A stretch of 64,000 bases of DNA, from contig NC_039367.1 of NCBI RefSeq assembly GCF_003573695.1, forward strand, positions 31,520,442 to 31,584,441, written 5' to 3'. This document shows, in pieces, positions 10,745 through 24,240 of the stretch. Position numbers and translations under genes: made by a program. This stretch comes from Papaver somniferum (taxonomy: Eukaryota; Streptophyta; Magnoliopsida; Ranunculales; Papaveraceae). The stretch's first letter is position 1; each line of letters begins with the position of its first letter. A model generated the notes under the pieces. It was not told the origin of the DNA, made no database searches, and saw nothing but the letters and a program-made list of their open reading frames with translations.

Positions 10745-13700
10745 TGACTCACGTTTTTTTTTTTTTGATTTATTTTTTTTTCAGTTTAGGGATTTTATTT
10801 TCTATACTCATTTGGAAAATCTTCAATATTTCTAAGTGATTCTGTTTAACTCTTTTTGATATTTTCCCCAAAATGTTGATTTGATTGAGCATACCTTGGG
10901 TTTAATTCCTCATTTTCTCAGCCTTCCGCTTCCTGGAGCTATACAGGGAGGTTCAATTTCACCATAACAACACCATCATTTTAATCCGTTACAGAACCCA
11001 TTATTTTCGACCTTTCATTCAAACTCGGTTAATCAATTTCATACGCTACTATCCCTTTAATCCAAGATATGCATTAACAGCAGTCCCTTGAAAGGTTTCC
11101 CTGCATGATCCTCAAGAGAGGTCTTTATCTTACAAGGGTTTTCCGTTTTTTTCCCTCGCCAATTTATCTCAAAACTCGTAGGTCATTACTCTATTGGATT
11201 TTCTTATCTTTTGGGTGTATATTTACAGATCTTTGATGGTATATGGGGAAAGAGATGCCATCCATCTCAGGTAAATCACTAGAATCAATATTGAAAGATA
11301 ATCTTACTGAATTTGTATTGTGAGTGACTTTGTTGATACATAGCTTGGTTGTTTATGCATATCATTTTTAGGTATTCTTAACTGTCATCAGTTGTTTGAT
11401 TCATATCATTTGTAGAATTGTAGTTGATTCGTGCCTCTACTGTGATTACTTTTGAAAGTTTATGATTTTTTTGGTTAGGACTGCTTTAGTTTTTTTATAT
11501 TCTGAATCAACAAATTTGTCATTTTTACATTGTATTTTGTTATTGCTTTGAGGTGAGAGTGTCAAATCTTCTGCACTCTGTACATCCAAATCCTCACTTC
11601 GGATTTTAGGTTGGAATTTAACAGCATCTATGAGTAGATGTAATGGTTGCGAGCTACATGAAAAATAATTACATTGCATATTCGGCTGAACCCTGACTTT
11701 GAAAAATTTCCACTCCTATCTCATTTATAGAAAAGTTTATGGGATGCAAACATACAAAAAAATAGATGTGGAGCAAGGTGAACGTCCACCTGTAGTGTAG
11801 ATTTCATATCATGAGATTCCCCTAAAGGTTCATACAGTGAAGACCATGTATACTTCGATAACCAAGAACATGAACAGAATGTAAAGTTCCTCACTACTTC
11901 ATAAGTAAATCCTACAAAATCTTGATATTCAAAGAGGACCAAATACCACTAGCATCATTTTTTATATTACGCCATAATAATATAATTAGATGGATGGAGT
12001 ATATTTTTTATATTACGCCATAAAAGATAGCGGACAAAGATGCCGAAGCAATACTGTTCTATATTTGGAGCCATAATCAACACCAACATTCAAAGTACAT
12101 AAAGACATGAAACCCGAGGTAATATGTCGAAGTTGTTGATTTTATACTTTATCTTCCTTGAATTCGGTATGCTGAATACTTATTTCTGGCTCCAATTGTT
12201 CTTAATTATTGCAGATAGAGAACTAATGGCATTGATGGCCAAAATAGAATTTTTTTACCTGTAGTGTGCATGTTGAAATTTGTGGAATTTTTCTTTTAGT
12301 TAGCATTTCTGTTGAATGCTACGGTCTAATTTAACATCTATGAGTAATTCAATATAATTTCATGGGTCATAACTTAATTTATAAAACTTTTTCCATTACG
12401 AGCCAAATTCACCAGTCAAAGGGTTATAGGAAATTGCATGTACACCTTATGTATTGGTTTTCTTTTAAATAAACACGACTACCTTTCTTTGATCGTCGTA
12501 TTTGTCGGTCACAAACAAAAAATTGTGATTGGTGTAGTGAAAAATAATTTTGAATGATAATGTCGCTGATGATATATCGTTCTTGGATGATTTCACCAAC
12601 ATCTCCTAATTTTTGTTATTCTTTTAACTTTTATCAGTTATTAGACGTAACATGATTTGTTTCTCATATTTGGCAGTGTCAAATGAACAATACAGAAAGT
12701 CTAAGAAGTAAAAATCATTTTTCCTTGAAGAAATGTTTTAGAGAGCGAAATGGGTGATAATGGCAGGGATCGGAAGAATAGTTGGAGTGGACCAGAATAT
12801 TTTGATGGGGATTAGGGTTCAGGTGGGAGATGTGGAGGAAGAGATAATTTTGGTTTGTTAGCGTCTTCACATTGGAATAAGTTCACCAGTATTTTAACTC
12901 AAGATGTTGGGAAGCAATAATAGTGTAGATGCTTTCAAAGATGGTCATGACCCAAATATCCCGAAGGTATGCATAAACTTACCAACTATATTATGCTTTG
13001 TCCCTGTTCTTTACTACGTCTAGGTCTTCTATGGTCTAATCACAAGATCCATTAACTAATGGTAATTCTCGCGTGATGCCCATATCAAATCATTGTATTT
13101 ATGGAGCTTAGCATTACAACTCTAGGATGGAACATTCTGGCAGCCGGCAGCTCAGATTGAAGTATCACACCTACACAACTCATGTTTTAGCTGCAACTTT
13201 TCGAATTGTTGTGTAACTGATTTTTTTTTCCACATTCACAAAGACTAACCACATTCACTTGACTGCAGCTACCTACAAGGAAAATCTTCGCTCAAAAATG
13301 TGTGAATCCAAGAAAAGGAATATGAGCACGTATATGCAAAAAGGTAAATGTTGTTTCACTTTCCTCGGCTACTTACCAGCTAAACTTTAAAATTTTACAT
13401 TTAAAGTCAACTACATTAAGTTCATTAGAAGATATTTTGAAAACCCAGATAGCCAAGCCAACTAATGTCATAACACTTTATCAATTACCTGTGTATCGTA
13501 TATGGTATAATTAGAAAGAGGTAGGAGTTGTAACCAAAGAGATGCACCGGCCACAATAAGCACACAAAAATGAATCTCTGAAATTTTATGCATTCTTATA
13601 TAAAGAAGTTCCATTCTCATGCGTTGTAATATTTTACTAGCTACATTTACAATTTAGTGTTCTTAGTACAGTTTCCTGCATTTTTTTGGAATCTGATTGA

Positions 13701-15420
13701 AATTCGAGCGAGTGTCTTGAATTTTTAGGGGAGCTATATCAATGCTCATGCAACAACGTCATCGAAACTTGTTGGAGACTTGGCATAGGTTAATGCCATC
13801 GAGAGGATTTGTAAAAACACATCCAAAATGAAGGTACATTGAACCAAGGAAAAATCATTCCTCTGCTCATACACTTTACTTTCTGAAACTGATATATGCT
13901 CCACGCCATACTTATGTTGTTGTCGTGACTTTAAGATACTAAAGAGAGAAACGACAACATCATTAGTGTTGCAACTTTGTCTCTTCAAAATACTAATTGA
14001 TTTGAGGTTCTCATTTCACTCGATGATTGGACGTTGGCTCGGGACAGCTGGTGGATTAGAAGCCACAACGACAATCAAATGTATCATAACTTGATGGTTA
14101 CATCCAACCATCAACCCAGTGGCATTTGCACAAAACTTTTTTTTAACTTTTCATTCATTATATTTGTAGGTGTCCAATGATCGACCACATTGTGAATAAT
14201 TACAATAATACTTTTTTGTTAGAATTCTGGAATTGGTTTCATCACACCATGAGGCAATACAGAGCTGCGCCATTTGTATTTTTTTTGTGCCTGAATCTGA
14301 CAGTTCTTGATCATTAGTTAGATAAGTAAGGTTTTCTTATTATCTAAGGTTATATATAGTTTATCGAACTAGGGGTTTCATAGCTTAGTTTCTTAGATTT
14401 GAAGTTCAGTTATGTGTGATTTATAAGGGTAAATGGCTGATACTACTTGATCGAAAGATTCTTCTTTATTTGATTGTAAGTTGAAATCAGTGCTCTTATT
14501 CCTTGGTTGTTTTCAATTGTGGGTTATTTCAAAGACGGTTTGGATGTATGACCTCTCAGTAGCCATCTCTTATAGCGATTGTGGTTCAATCCTAATGATC
14601 CGTCATATAAGAATTCAGTTTGATAATTGACAATGTAGTTAGAGTTATTGTATATAAAGGAATCTGAGGATTGAACTACTGCCAACGACATTAGATTTAA
14701 ATTTTCCGACCTTTGGAAATGTGGGTTAGAGAGCCTACACTATCATAAAGAAAAATTTAAATATTGTTAAAGCTATTTGAAATTGTATTTGGATTCACCG
14801 ACTCTGGATGTGTGGGTTAAAGAGCCTACAATGGCATCAAACAAAGCTTAAATATTTCTTCAGCTATTTGATATCTGGATTCGCAGGCATAAGCTTAATT
14901 AGTTTGCAAGGGTGAGTTAAAGCACGACTATGTTGAAAAATACAAAGAATTTCTATTTATTTTTAACATATGAATGTGAACTGAATTGTCATAGTTAATT
15001 TTGTGCATTTTGGTTGGAACGATGCAACTCATGTCTCCAACTTATACAAATTAGCTTCTTTTGGATTCCTTTTGCAAACCCATTAAGAGAAAAAAGTTGT
15101 ACGTAATCATAAACATCTACAGTATTACTCAAGAGTTATACTTTGTTTTTATCAAATAATACCTGCATCAAAATTTAAATTACGTTCATGGTGGCATCTA
15201 AATTTACTTGATGATATGTTCCACTCGGTTGTTGTGTTGAATTTCAAATCATCACGCTTTTAACATGACATTGGACAAATAAGAATACCTGATAAATATA
15301 AGTTTGAATGTAAAAAAAATTCGTGGAAATCCAGCCTCCTGATATAAAAACCCGAGACGTTACGGCACGGGTCATCCCCTAGTCAATATATATATATTTG
15401 GATCATACACATAATAATAA
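10745..15420. other. Non-coding stretch, no gene supported
   Basis: About 4.7 kb with only short ORFs. The stretch near 12750-12900 (starting GAAATGGGTGATAATGG) is purine-rich and gene-like for about 25 codons but hits stops and matches no family I know. I find no LTRs, RNA genes or clear repeats. Confidence 0.45.
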
Positions 15421-15434
15421 TCTAACTATCCAAC

Positions 15435-15715
15435 AGTACATATTGACATGTAAGCAGAAAGAAATTGGTATCAACAAAATAGTAAAATTAGAAGTATAAA
15501 CATATACAACAGATAGTGATTTGTACGTAATACATGTGTAAATATCTGACAGTACATATTGATATGTATTATTTATTTTTTGTATTCAAGTATAAGTTGT
15601 AGATATCATTATTCAATACATATTGATATGTGTACTACATCAATGAATCACTTTTTCCTAAAGTACATATCAATATAGGGCTAGAGATTTATACAGTACA
15701 TAATAATACGTACTG
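15435..15715. repeat. Degenerate palindromic repeat cluster
   Basis: Five diverged copies of an AGTACATATTGATATGTA-like motif lie near 15436, 15550, 15617, 15660 and 15697. Two are followed by ACATCAATGAATCACT or GCATCAACGAATCACT. The motif is a near-palindrome. Related copies lie at 10130-10275. Confidence 0.55.
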
Positions 15716-16280
15716 CATCAACGAATCACTAGTTTTCAATTACTATAGATGAAAAACATTAATAAATTGATTGATATTAATTTCTTCACAAAAAAAATGA
15801 AATTGAGAAAACCCTAGTTTTGATGTAAAATCGAAATTGAAAAACTTAATACATACCTTAATCAGATATGGACCCATATCATCAGCAGCATCGGTAAAAT
15901 CTTCTTCATTAACATTAACTTCTTCAAGGATATATGAGATTCAGATAAGTTTCGATAAGAAAATGGGAAGTCCACCATTGTCTTCAATTATGAAAATCGA
16001 TGAAGTCAGATCGTCATCTTCGTCATTGATAGAACAAAACCGACCATAAAATTGAAGTCTAGGTTAATCTTGTAAAGAGAAATGTTAATGGAGGTTCGTG
16101 TTCAGGTAAGAGAGAGATAGATATTTCAAGAATACAAAAAAACGGTGTAGAAGAAAGATAACCGTGTTTTTGTCTCACGTTCTTGAAAGGATGGGTATGT
16201 TAGTCATTTCCATGTTATAAATTATTTTTGGACCTCTATATTAAGTACTAGTTGGATTTTTGGACCAACCAGCAAATCTC

Positions 16281-16702
16281 CCTCCATTCTTCTTTTATTT
16301 AATACTTCAGTGTACTAGCTCCCCTTCTAGTGATGTCTTTGTTAATAGCTCGCCTTTTAGTTTTTTCATCGGCCTTAGTAGAGCCCTTAGACATGGCGAT
16401 TCCCTGTCTATATACCTCTGCATAATATGTATAGAAGGTCTAGAGTCAGAAGAGATGCTCGGAAAAACGAAATGATTAATAGAGTTAATTCCAACAAATA
16501 TTTTCCAATTGTCTCTCATTTATTTGTTGCAGATGATTGACTCGTCTTCACTAAAGCTGGAAAAAATGAGGGTAAAAATATTTTAAAAATCCCTGATCAA
16601 TTGGGTCGGGGATCTGTCAACTCATAAATGATGAGAAATTGGGTAATTTCTTCAGTAAAAATGTTAAAAGTGTTGTGGAAACTGCCACTTAACAGCACCA
16701 CT
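16281..16702. other. Intergenic stretch
   Basis: No gene or repeat recognised. It borders the outer Copia LTR. Confidence 0.4.
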
Positions 16703-17378
16703 TGTTAGGGAAATCCAATTCGGATTAACCCACAAGACATTAAATCTTTGGATCGACGTAGAATGAAATGATGCAGACACACGTAAGAAGCATTAAGAAA
16801 AGCATACAAGACTTAACGTGGCTCGGAAATATGCCTACATCCACCAAATGGCTACGACTTCTTCTTTATTATTATGGAACCGTCAAACAGAAAATTACAC
16901 ACTTGATGATTGAAAAATCAATCAAAAAACTATGACTAGTAGAATGTGGTTCACAAACACCAAAATGATTCTCTACGAACAAAATGCTTCATAAATCACA
17001 GAATAATATCTAACCAAACGAGACAATACTTATCTCCATAACGAGATGATCTCCTTCTAAATTATGTCTCTTCCAACACCAATGATGATCTTCCACCATC
17101 AATTAACAAGGTGATCTTATCTTCACTAAAAGATGTCTTCCATATCTTTATAAAACCATAACGATGTACTCTTTAAACATCAACGGTGTATCTCTCAACA
17201 CCATAGAATGGTCTCTCTCTTCCCTTAAAACTCCACCGAAAGAGGTGGGATGCAATCCCTATAAACCTTATAAAACTACATTGTGTATTCTCTAACTCTC
17301 ACCAAATTTCATGTCTAACTAACACCATATAACCCTCCTTATATAGTGTTCATAACTTGGATCCCAAGTATTTGTCTC
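16703..17378 (-). mobile_element. Outer Copia LTR, 3' part (minus strand), interrupted
   Basis: Read on the minus strand this ends ...GATTTCCCTAACA at 16703, a normal LTR end. It contains a TATA-like ACTATATAAGGAG near 17345-17333. The LTR continues at 42623-42797, on the other side of a 25-kb insertion whose target duplication GTCTC lies at 17374-17378 and 42623-42627. Joined, it would be about 0.85 kb. The primer site expected just left of 16703 (TGGTATCAGAGC) is not recognisable; the sequence there reads AAGTGGTGCTGTT. Confidence 0.65.
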
Positions 17379-19823
17379 TGTTAGAGCACTGCTCGGTCGA
17401 ACTCGCAAGTGTTGCTATCTCAAGATTGTTTGTCAATGTTAGTGATCAAAACTATAAGTCTTGATTTGTAATATACTTATATTGATGTCTAGGACTAGGA
17501 TAGATTGTGTAGTTGAGCATTAGACTTCACGGCGTTCATCAATTCAATACGAAGAACTACTAATGAGAGATTTTGGAACTTTATCATCAAAAGGTATGTG
17601 GATACTAAACTCATTTATCACTCGGAAAGTCTATTTCTACTATATCTCCTATATTGAGACATAAGTCTTATTACTATATGGTTTTCGTTTATGCACATTT
17701 GAGATTTCGAGCTGAGTTTAACTGGCTTACATATTTATCGAAATATGTGTTGGTAAGCTTTCGCTTCAACCAAGTTCATCTTATATTCTTAACGAAAGTC
17801 AAAAGATGATCATGTGAAAATCGCCGAGTAACATCTTACATGGTTTGTGCGGTACAATCATTTTGTGTAGACTTGGAATGATTCGTTATGATTATTTCAA
17901 TAACTTGAAAATTGCTTTGATGCTAATAGTTTGTGAAAATGGCTATTGTCATCCTCTAAGAAAGTTTCAATGATTGAAATAGAGTTTAGAACACTTAACC
18001 AAGATTGGATTATAAACATGTTATTGACTCTTGCATATATGTGATCCATGTCCGGGAACCATAGTATGCATACCCATATGCGTACCTGTTGGTTTCAGAA
18101 GTCCGGGAACCTAAGTGTGCGTACCCGTACGCATACTGGCGTAAGGTTCATGTCAATTCTTCCCGGTTTGGAGGTATTGGTACCCATTCGCATACTGGCG
18201 AAAACCAAACTTGGTCCGGCTATTTAAATATGCGTACCCGTTTTCATACTTGAGTGGTTAAAGTTCTAAAATCGGTTGTGACATGAACAAATAATTTATA
18301 TAATAAGGAATGCATTATTTGCAAACCGTGGCTATAATGTTCATGAATTGATTCGAGTGAATCAACCCGATTTTGCTTCAATTGTGTTCTTGTATACTTC
18401 TATGAGAATATAGCAATTGAACAACTCTTTAACTAGTTTCATTTGAGTCATTTGAACTAGTTATGAATAAGGTTGATATGAGAGTATTCATATAGCTAAC
18501 CTCGTTTAACTACTGTTGAGCCAACATGGTGTACACGTTTAGGTACAGTTACATAAACATAAATGAGGGTGCATTTTATTTGTGTATAACAAGCTAAGTT
18601 CGATCTGACGGTTGGAAGATATTAGCTTGAATCTAATCAGGTTTTTATCTAACGGCGAATATTGAATGCTTTGTTACCAAGGTAACTTAGATTGCAAACC
18701 CTGATTTGAAAACTATATAAGGGATAACTCTAGCAACTGGAAAACCTAATACCCACACCTCCTTGTGATACTAGTTGCGACTAGAGTCAATTCTCCTTTA
18801 ACCTTAGGTTTTTCACAAAACCATGTAGGTTGACGACTTGAAGACTTCATTGGGATTGTGAATCCAGACCCAACTATTTTCTCTGTAGTTGCATGTTCAG
18901 ATCTTACTTCTACTATCGTGATTTAGTAATAGGTAAGATTAAAAACATTCACAAACATCTTCGTCTCATCGTTTGTGATTCCACAATATCTTGTTTCGCT
19001 ACCATACGATTAAGATTATTGTGAGATGATTGATAATACTAGGCTGTTCTTCGGGAATATAAGTATGGTTTATCAATTGGTACTTGTGCACCTTGATTTA
19101 TCAAAAGACGGCAGAAAACTCGTAGGTATTTTTGTGGTTGACAGATTTGTCTATTCCAATAGACTTTTATGTGTGAGAAAAATTTGTTTATCAAGTATTC
19201 GACTTTGGGTCGTAGCAACTCTTGGTTGTGGGTGAGATCGGCTATGGGAATCAAGTGCGTAGAATCATGTTGGGGTTCAGAGACGTAAGGAGCGCAACTG
19301 TACCTTGATCAGTATGAGATTGATTAGGGCTCAACTACATTCCAGTATTAAGTTCATTGGTAATAGGCTAGTGTCTGTAGCGGCTTAATACAGTGTGGTG
19401 TTCAAAGCTTGACTAGGTCCCGGGGTTTTTCTGCATTTGCGGTTTTCCTCGTTAACAAAATTCTGGTGTCTGTGTTATTTATTTTCCGCATTATATTTTG
19501 TTATATAATAGAAATATCAAAGGTTGTGCGTTGAATCGATCAATTTGTAAATCCAACCTTTGGTTGTTGATTGAAATTGATCAATCCTTGAACGTTGGTC
19601 TTTGGTACCGTTCAAGTTATTTCCCTTATATTCAATCGGGCTCCCAAATTTCTATTATTGATTGCAGATTGAATTGAGATATTGAGATATAAAACTCTTT
19701 AATATACTTTTCTCTAGATTGAGTCTGACTATTTAGTTGATTCTCTTGAAAGTATATTGGAGTTTGTTTATTCATATTGTCGAACGAAATATTGGGTGTG
19801 GTTGTTAGACCCCCGTTTTTTCA
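17379..19823 (+). repeat. 5' LTR of host Copia element (subfamily A)
   Basis: A 2445-bp LTR starting TGTTAGAGCACTGCTCGGTC and ending ACCCCCGTTTTTTCA. It has a TATA box (CTATATAAG, 18714-18722), a U3 block of short repeats at about 18050-18240 built on GTATGCATACCC and GCGTACCCGTACGC, and the conserved GACTAGGTCCCGG...TTTTTCTGCATTTGC block near 19409-19440. The length suits SIRE/Maximus- or Angela-like Copia elements; the lineage is my inference. Confidence 0.85.
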
Positions 19824-19825
19824 AT

Positions 19826-19837
19826 TGGTATCAGAGC
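19826..19837 (+). other. Primer binding site
   Basis: TGGTATCAGAGC, complementary to the 3' end of initiator methionine tRNA and the usual plant Copia minus-strand primer site. It lies two bases after the LTR end. Confidence 0.9.
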
Positions 19838-19881
19838 AGGAAAACACATTTAATACCTAATAAGTCTTTGTTTTTAGCGAT

Positions 19882-19976
19882 ATGAGTATGGAAGATTTTG
19901 TCTCTAAAAACGCTTCACCAAAAATGGATAAACTCAACTTCGAGCGTGTTCATGAAAATGCGGGGGTACAACAACT
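19882..19976 (+). pseudogene. Copia gag, first about 31 codons
   Basis: An ATG at 19882 opens a frame (MSMEDFVSKNASPKMDKLNF...) 45 bp after the primer site, where a Copia gag begins. A Gypsy-type LTR starting at 19977 cuts it off. The leader TTTTTAGCGATATGA is shared with the minus-strand gag element near 27760. Confidence 0.6.
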
Positions 19977-21870
19977 TGATGAGTGCTAAAAAGTGCATAT
20001 TTCTATATATTTTTCTTGGCATTTAACTCATCTTTTGTGCATTAATTCTATATTTTATCCCATATTCTGTGTTTTCGTTGTTTTCAAGAATAAATACTTT
20101 TCTTAATTAATTTTTCATTTTTAGGTACTAAATAGAGCATGGTTAACTCACGAAGCGAAAAGAGCAAAGAAACGGCAAAGACTCCCGCTAGGAGGAAGCG
20201 AAGAATGATGTTTGCAAGAGCCGGATCAATTATAAGTGGGCTTGAAGAGGAAGAATTGTTCTTAAAGAAGATATGGGCTTGGCATACCCAAGGCCCAAAA
20301 CCCTTACCCAAATCCATTTCCATTATCCATACCCATTTCCATGAGAGCCGTCAGATTGGATCCATCTTGTCATCCAACGGTCGCCTCATCATTGTGCATC
20401 AAAATCTGATGCTCCTGTCAAACACCATAGTACCTAACTCCATCTGGAGCCGTCAGCTTCGTTGTATCACTTCATCCAACGGTCGCTTCAAGCTTCATCC
20501 CATCGTGCCGTTCAATTACATCCAAAACTGATCATCCAGCGTCGTTCGTTCGCTGTGCATCAGACTCCGATGTACCGCTCAACACCGAATCATCAAATAT
20601 CTTCTACACCAGTCGAGCCAAAATCTCCCTTTCTCCCAAAACTATTTTATCCCCGACCAGAGCTCTGAAACTCCATCTCCTCACCCTCTGCGCCACCACC
20701 ACCATGCCCTGCCACTCCGTACGAACCACCTTCTTCCCCGACCATCACAGAGACGCTGTCTCAACCACCATCACCTCCCCTACCTCAAACCCATCTCCCT
20801 AGCCTAGTTATTTTCCCCATCTCACAACCACTGAAACCCTAGGTTTTGGGGTGAGTAAAATAACTCGAACTAGGGAACAATTAGAGCAGCATAGGCGTCA
20901 ATTGAAGGCATAGAAGGACCAGAAGAGGCAGAGAAGAAATGGGTCGACCGTTTTGAGTGATTTGTCACATCAAATTAGGTAAATATCTAACCCTAATTTT
21001 GAGAATTTGGGGGAAAACATTGTAAACCCTAATTTTGATTTCTGGGTATAAATAGAAGGTGTGGGTGTGTGTTGTAACCATGCCTGGATTAGCCAGAGCT
21101 TCACCCAAGAGGACTGGACTAGCCAGTTCCTCAACTGTTGGTTCATTTGTTTTGTAAATTTTCAGTCATGTTTTGTTTGAATTTGCTCTTATTTCAATAT
21201 CAGTTATTAATGTTAATCATGTTTTAGTTGTCACTACTAGGGTTAGATGAAACCATTAATTCATTGTTAAGTTCAGTTCAAGTTTTGATATAGTCTTGTT
21301 GTGCTAAGAATGCTAGATTGAAATTATCCTTCAGGATTGCTTACTCATCTAAGTGATTGATCTGCGGTTAGTTTGTTTTGTTAGAGGACAGCTAATACTA
21401 GGATTAGATAATTATCTTAGTGATACTAAACCATCCTCCTGAAACAACCCTTTGATGAGCAGCAGGCTTGAACCTTCACTGCCATCTAGATAGTCAGCAA
21501 GCCTAGAAGCTTACTGATATCTACACCAGGGACAAGAACATAATGGAACTAGGATGACTTAACTTAAGTTAGTGGTGGATTCAATCCCTAATTCTTTATT
21601 TTTTTGTTCTAGTGCTTCACTGCCATTACTTCCTTGGTTCTTTATTTCTCACTGCCTTAGGCTCATTGCCTTTGATTCTTTGCCACTGTCAATCTTTGCA
21701 TCTTTGGCTCACTGCCACTGTCACTTACTGTCACTGCTTAGCTTATGAAACTTCAACTACACACACAAGTCCCTGTGGATTCGACCCGTTCTTGCACAAA
21801 CTACAACCGACACCGTGCACTTGCGGTTTAACAAGTAGGCTTTCTTTTACTCTTATTTTCTACATCTTTA
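19977..21870 (+). mobile_element. Gypsy-type (Tat/Ogre-like) solo LTR
   Basis: It begins TGATGAGTGCTAAAAAGTGC and near its right end carries TGTGGATTCGACCC...ACACCGTGCACTTGCGGTT. This pair of signatures is familiar from long plant Tat/Ogre-type Gypsy LTRs. No internal region, primer site or polypurine tract adjoins it, so it looks solo or truncated. The right limit, somewhere in 21840-21880, is uncertain, and I could not find a matching target duplication. The plus-strand ORF at 20139-20531 inside it has no protein family features. Confidence 0.6.
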
Positions 21871-21881
21871 AGAGCCTACCA

Positions 21882-24226
21882 AACAACCACACCCAATATT
21901 TCGATTAGCAATCTGTATGGACTAACTCTAATATACTTTCAATAGAATCAACTAGACTCAATCTTAATAAAGTATATCAAAGAGTTAGATCTCTCTTTCT
22001 CGATTCAATACTTACTCAAGCAAATAGAAATCTGTGAGTCTAATTGAATACAAGAAATCACTTGAACGGTACCAAAGACCAATGTTCAAGTGTCAATCAG
22101 TATCAATCAACAACCAAAGGTTGGATTTCCCAATTGATTGATTCAAACGCACAACGTGTGATATTTCAATTATATAACAAAATATAACGCGAAAAAGAAA
22201 TAACACAGACACCGGAAGTTTTGTTAATGAGGAAACCGAAAATGCAGAAAAACTCCGGGACCTAGTCCAGATTGAACACACATTGTATTAAGCCGCTACA
22301 GACACTAGCCTACTACAACTAACTTCGGTCTGGACTGTAGTTGAACCCCAATCAATCTCACACTGATCCAAGGTACAGTTATGCTCCTACGTCTCTGATC
22401 CCAGCAGGATGCTACGTACTTGATTCCCTTAGCTGATCTCATCCACAACTAAGAGTTGCTATGACCCAAAGTCGAAGACTTTAATAAACAAATCTGTATC
22501 ACACAGAAAAGTCTATGGTAATAGATAAATCTGTCTCCCACAGAAATACCTACGCGTTTTGTTCCGTCTTTTGATAAATCAAGGTGAACAGGAACCAATT
22601 GATAACTCGGACTTATATTCCCGGAGAACAGCATAGCATTATCAATCACCTCAAAATAATCTTAATCGACGCGGCGAAAGAAGATATTGTGGAATCACAA
22701 ACGATGAGACGAAGATGTTTGTGATTACTTTTATATCTTGCCTATCAGAGATATCAATCTCAAGCTAATCGTTATGATTGTACTCAATACGATAGAAACA
22801 TCAAGATTAGATCACACAACTACAAGAAAGTAGTATCTGTCTGACTTCACAATCCCAATGAAGTCTCCAAGTCGTTAACCTACAGGGTCTCGGTAGAAAC
22901 CTAAGTTTAAAGGAGAATCTACTCTATCTTATACAACTAGTATCAAACAGGAGGTGTGGTGATTATGTTTCCCAGTTGCCAGAGTTCTCCCTTATATAGT
23001 CTTTCAAATCATGGTTTGCAATCAATGTTAGCTTAGTAACATAGCATTGAATATTCACCGTTAGATGAAAACCTGATTAAATTCAAGCTAATATCTTTCA
23101 ACCATTAGATTGAAAACTTAGCTTGTTACATACAAATGAAATGAACGTTTGTAGGTTTGTGCAACCGTACCCAAACATGTACATTTGTTGGTTCGACAGT
23201 AGTCAACCAAATGGTTATCCATATGAGCACTTTCATATCAACCATGTTCTTCTTCACCATAACTAGTTCAAATGACTCAAATGAACTAGTTAGAGAGTTG
23301 TTCAATTGTTTAGATCTTATAGAAGTATACAAGACACAATCGAAGCAAAAATGATTTGATTCACTCGAATCGATTCATGAACTTTATAGCCACGGTTTGA
23401 AAACTTGCATTCCTTACTTAATAGAAGTATAAGTTCACGAATAATCGTTTTTAGAATATAACTAACCTAATTACGCGGACCAGGTACGCGGACTTAAATA
23501 CCCAGAATGAGTTTGTAAATAGTTCACAAACTCCAGCAGATTTTCTCGGGAAGGGAACCTCCGAAAGTACGCGGACTGGGTTCGCGGACTCTGTTCCGGT
23601 TTCCTGAGCAGCAAAGTACACAGACTTTGGTTCAAGGAATAAGGACTTATACATGTATGTGTTACCACACAATGCTTATATCCAACATTGTTTATATAAT
23701 CTAAACTCTCATTTCAATCATTGAAACATTCTTAGAGGACGTTATATAGTTGTTAGTCACAAACTATTTTTCGTCAAAGCCATTTTCAAGTGATTGAAAC
23801 ATGACATGACTTTCGTCACAAGGTAAAGATGATATTGGCCAAAGCGAAAGCTTACCAACACATATTTCGTGAAATAGATAAGCAAGATAAACTCGGCTCG
23901 AAATAGCAAATGTGTATAATCAAAGTCTATATAGCAAAACGACTTTTGTCTCAATATAGGAGATAGAGTAGATAGACTTTTGAGTGATGCATAAGTTCAA
24001 GTCTCCACATACCTTTTAGTCGATGAAGTCCCAGCAGTTCCTTGAGTAGTTCTTCGTCTTGTATGATGATCGTCATGGAGTTCTTGATCTCAACTACACT
24101 TTTTATCCTAGTCCGAGACTTAGCAATAGTAGACTAGTAATCAAGACTTATAGTTTTGATCACTAACATTGACAAACATTCTTGAGATAGCAACGCATGC
24201 GAGTTCGACCGAGCAGTGCTCTAACA
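21882..24226 (-). repeat. Copia LTR (subfamily A), 3' LTR of the gag element
   Basis: Minus strand: starts TGTTAGAGCACTGCTCGG at 24226, directly after a polypurine tract, so it is a 3' LTR. It is collinear with the host element's LTRs, with a TATA box (CTATATAAG) at 22999-22991. Its last 20 or so bases are missing where it meets the Gypsy LTR. Its U3 repeat block (about 23470-23600) is built on TACGCGGAC rather than the GTATGCATACCC motif of the host LTRs. Confidence 0.8.
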
Positions 24227-24240
24227 ATCTCCCCCTTTGT
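24227..24240 (-). other. Polypurine tract
   Basis: ACAAAGGGGGAGAT directly precedes the 3' LTR on the minus strand; it is the plus-strand primer for reverse transcription. Similar tracts recur near 24540, 24578, 24640 and 24885. Confidence 0.85.

Larger units (their letters stand above)
9865..16280. mobile_element. Possible large decayed DNA transposon (low confidence)
   Basis: The left end (from about 9865, CTCGTTAGTCCAAATTC) and the inverse of the right end (from about 16280, CTGGTTGGTCCAAAAATC) are similar for about 20 bp. Both ends carry clusters of the same palindrome-like motif, ACATATYRATATGT: left at about 10130-10275, right at about 15435-15715. Nothing between them reads as a transposase. 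The span could be one element with subterminal repeats or two unrelated ones; no clear target duplication was found. Confidence 0.3.

Noticed and set aside
16702..16703. Solo LTR interpretation of the outer Copia LTR
   Set aside because: Bases left of 16703 (CCACT) and right of 42797 (ATCTC) do not match as a target duplication, and a polypurine-like tract adjoins 42797, so it is a 3' LTR of a truncated element.
20139..20531. 130-codon plus-strand ORF
   Set aside because: It lies wholly within a Gypsy-type LTR, has no domain and overlaps an antisense ORF of similar quality.
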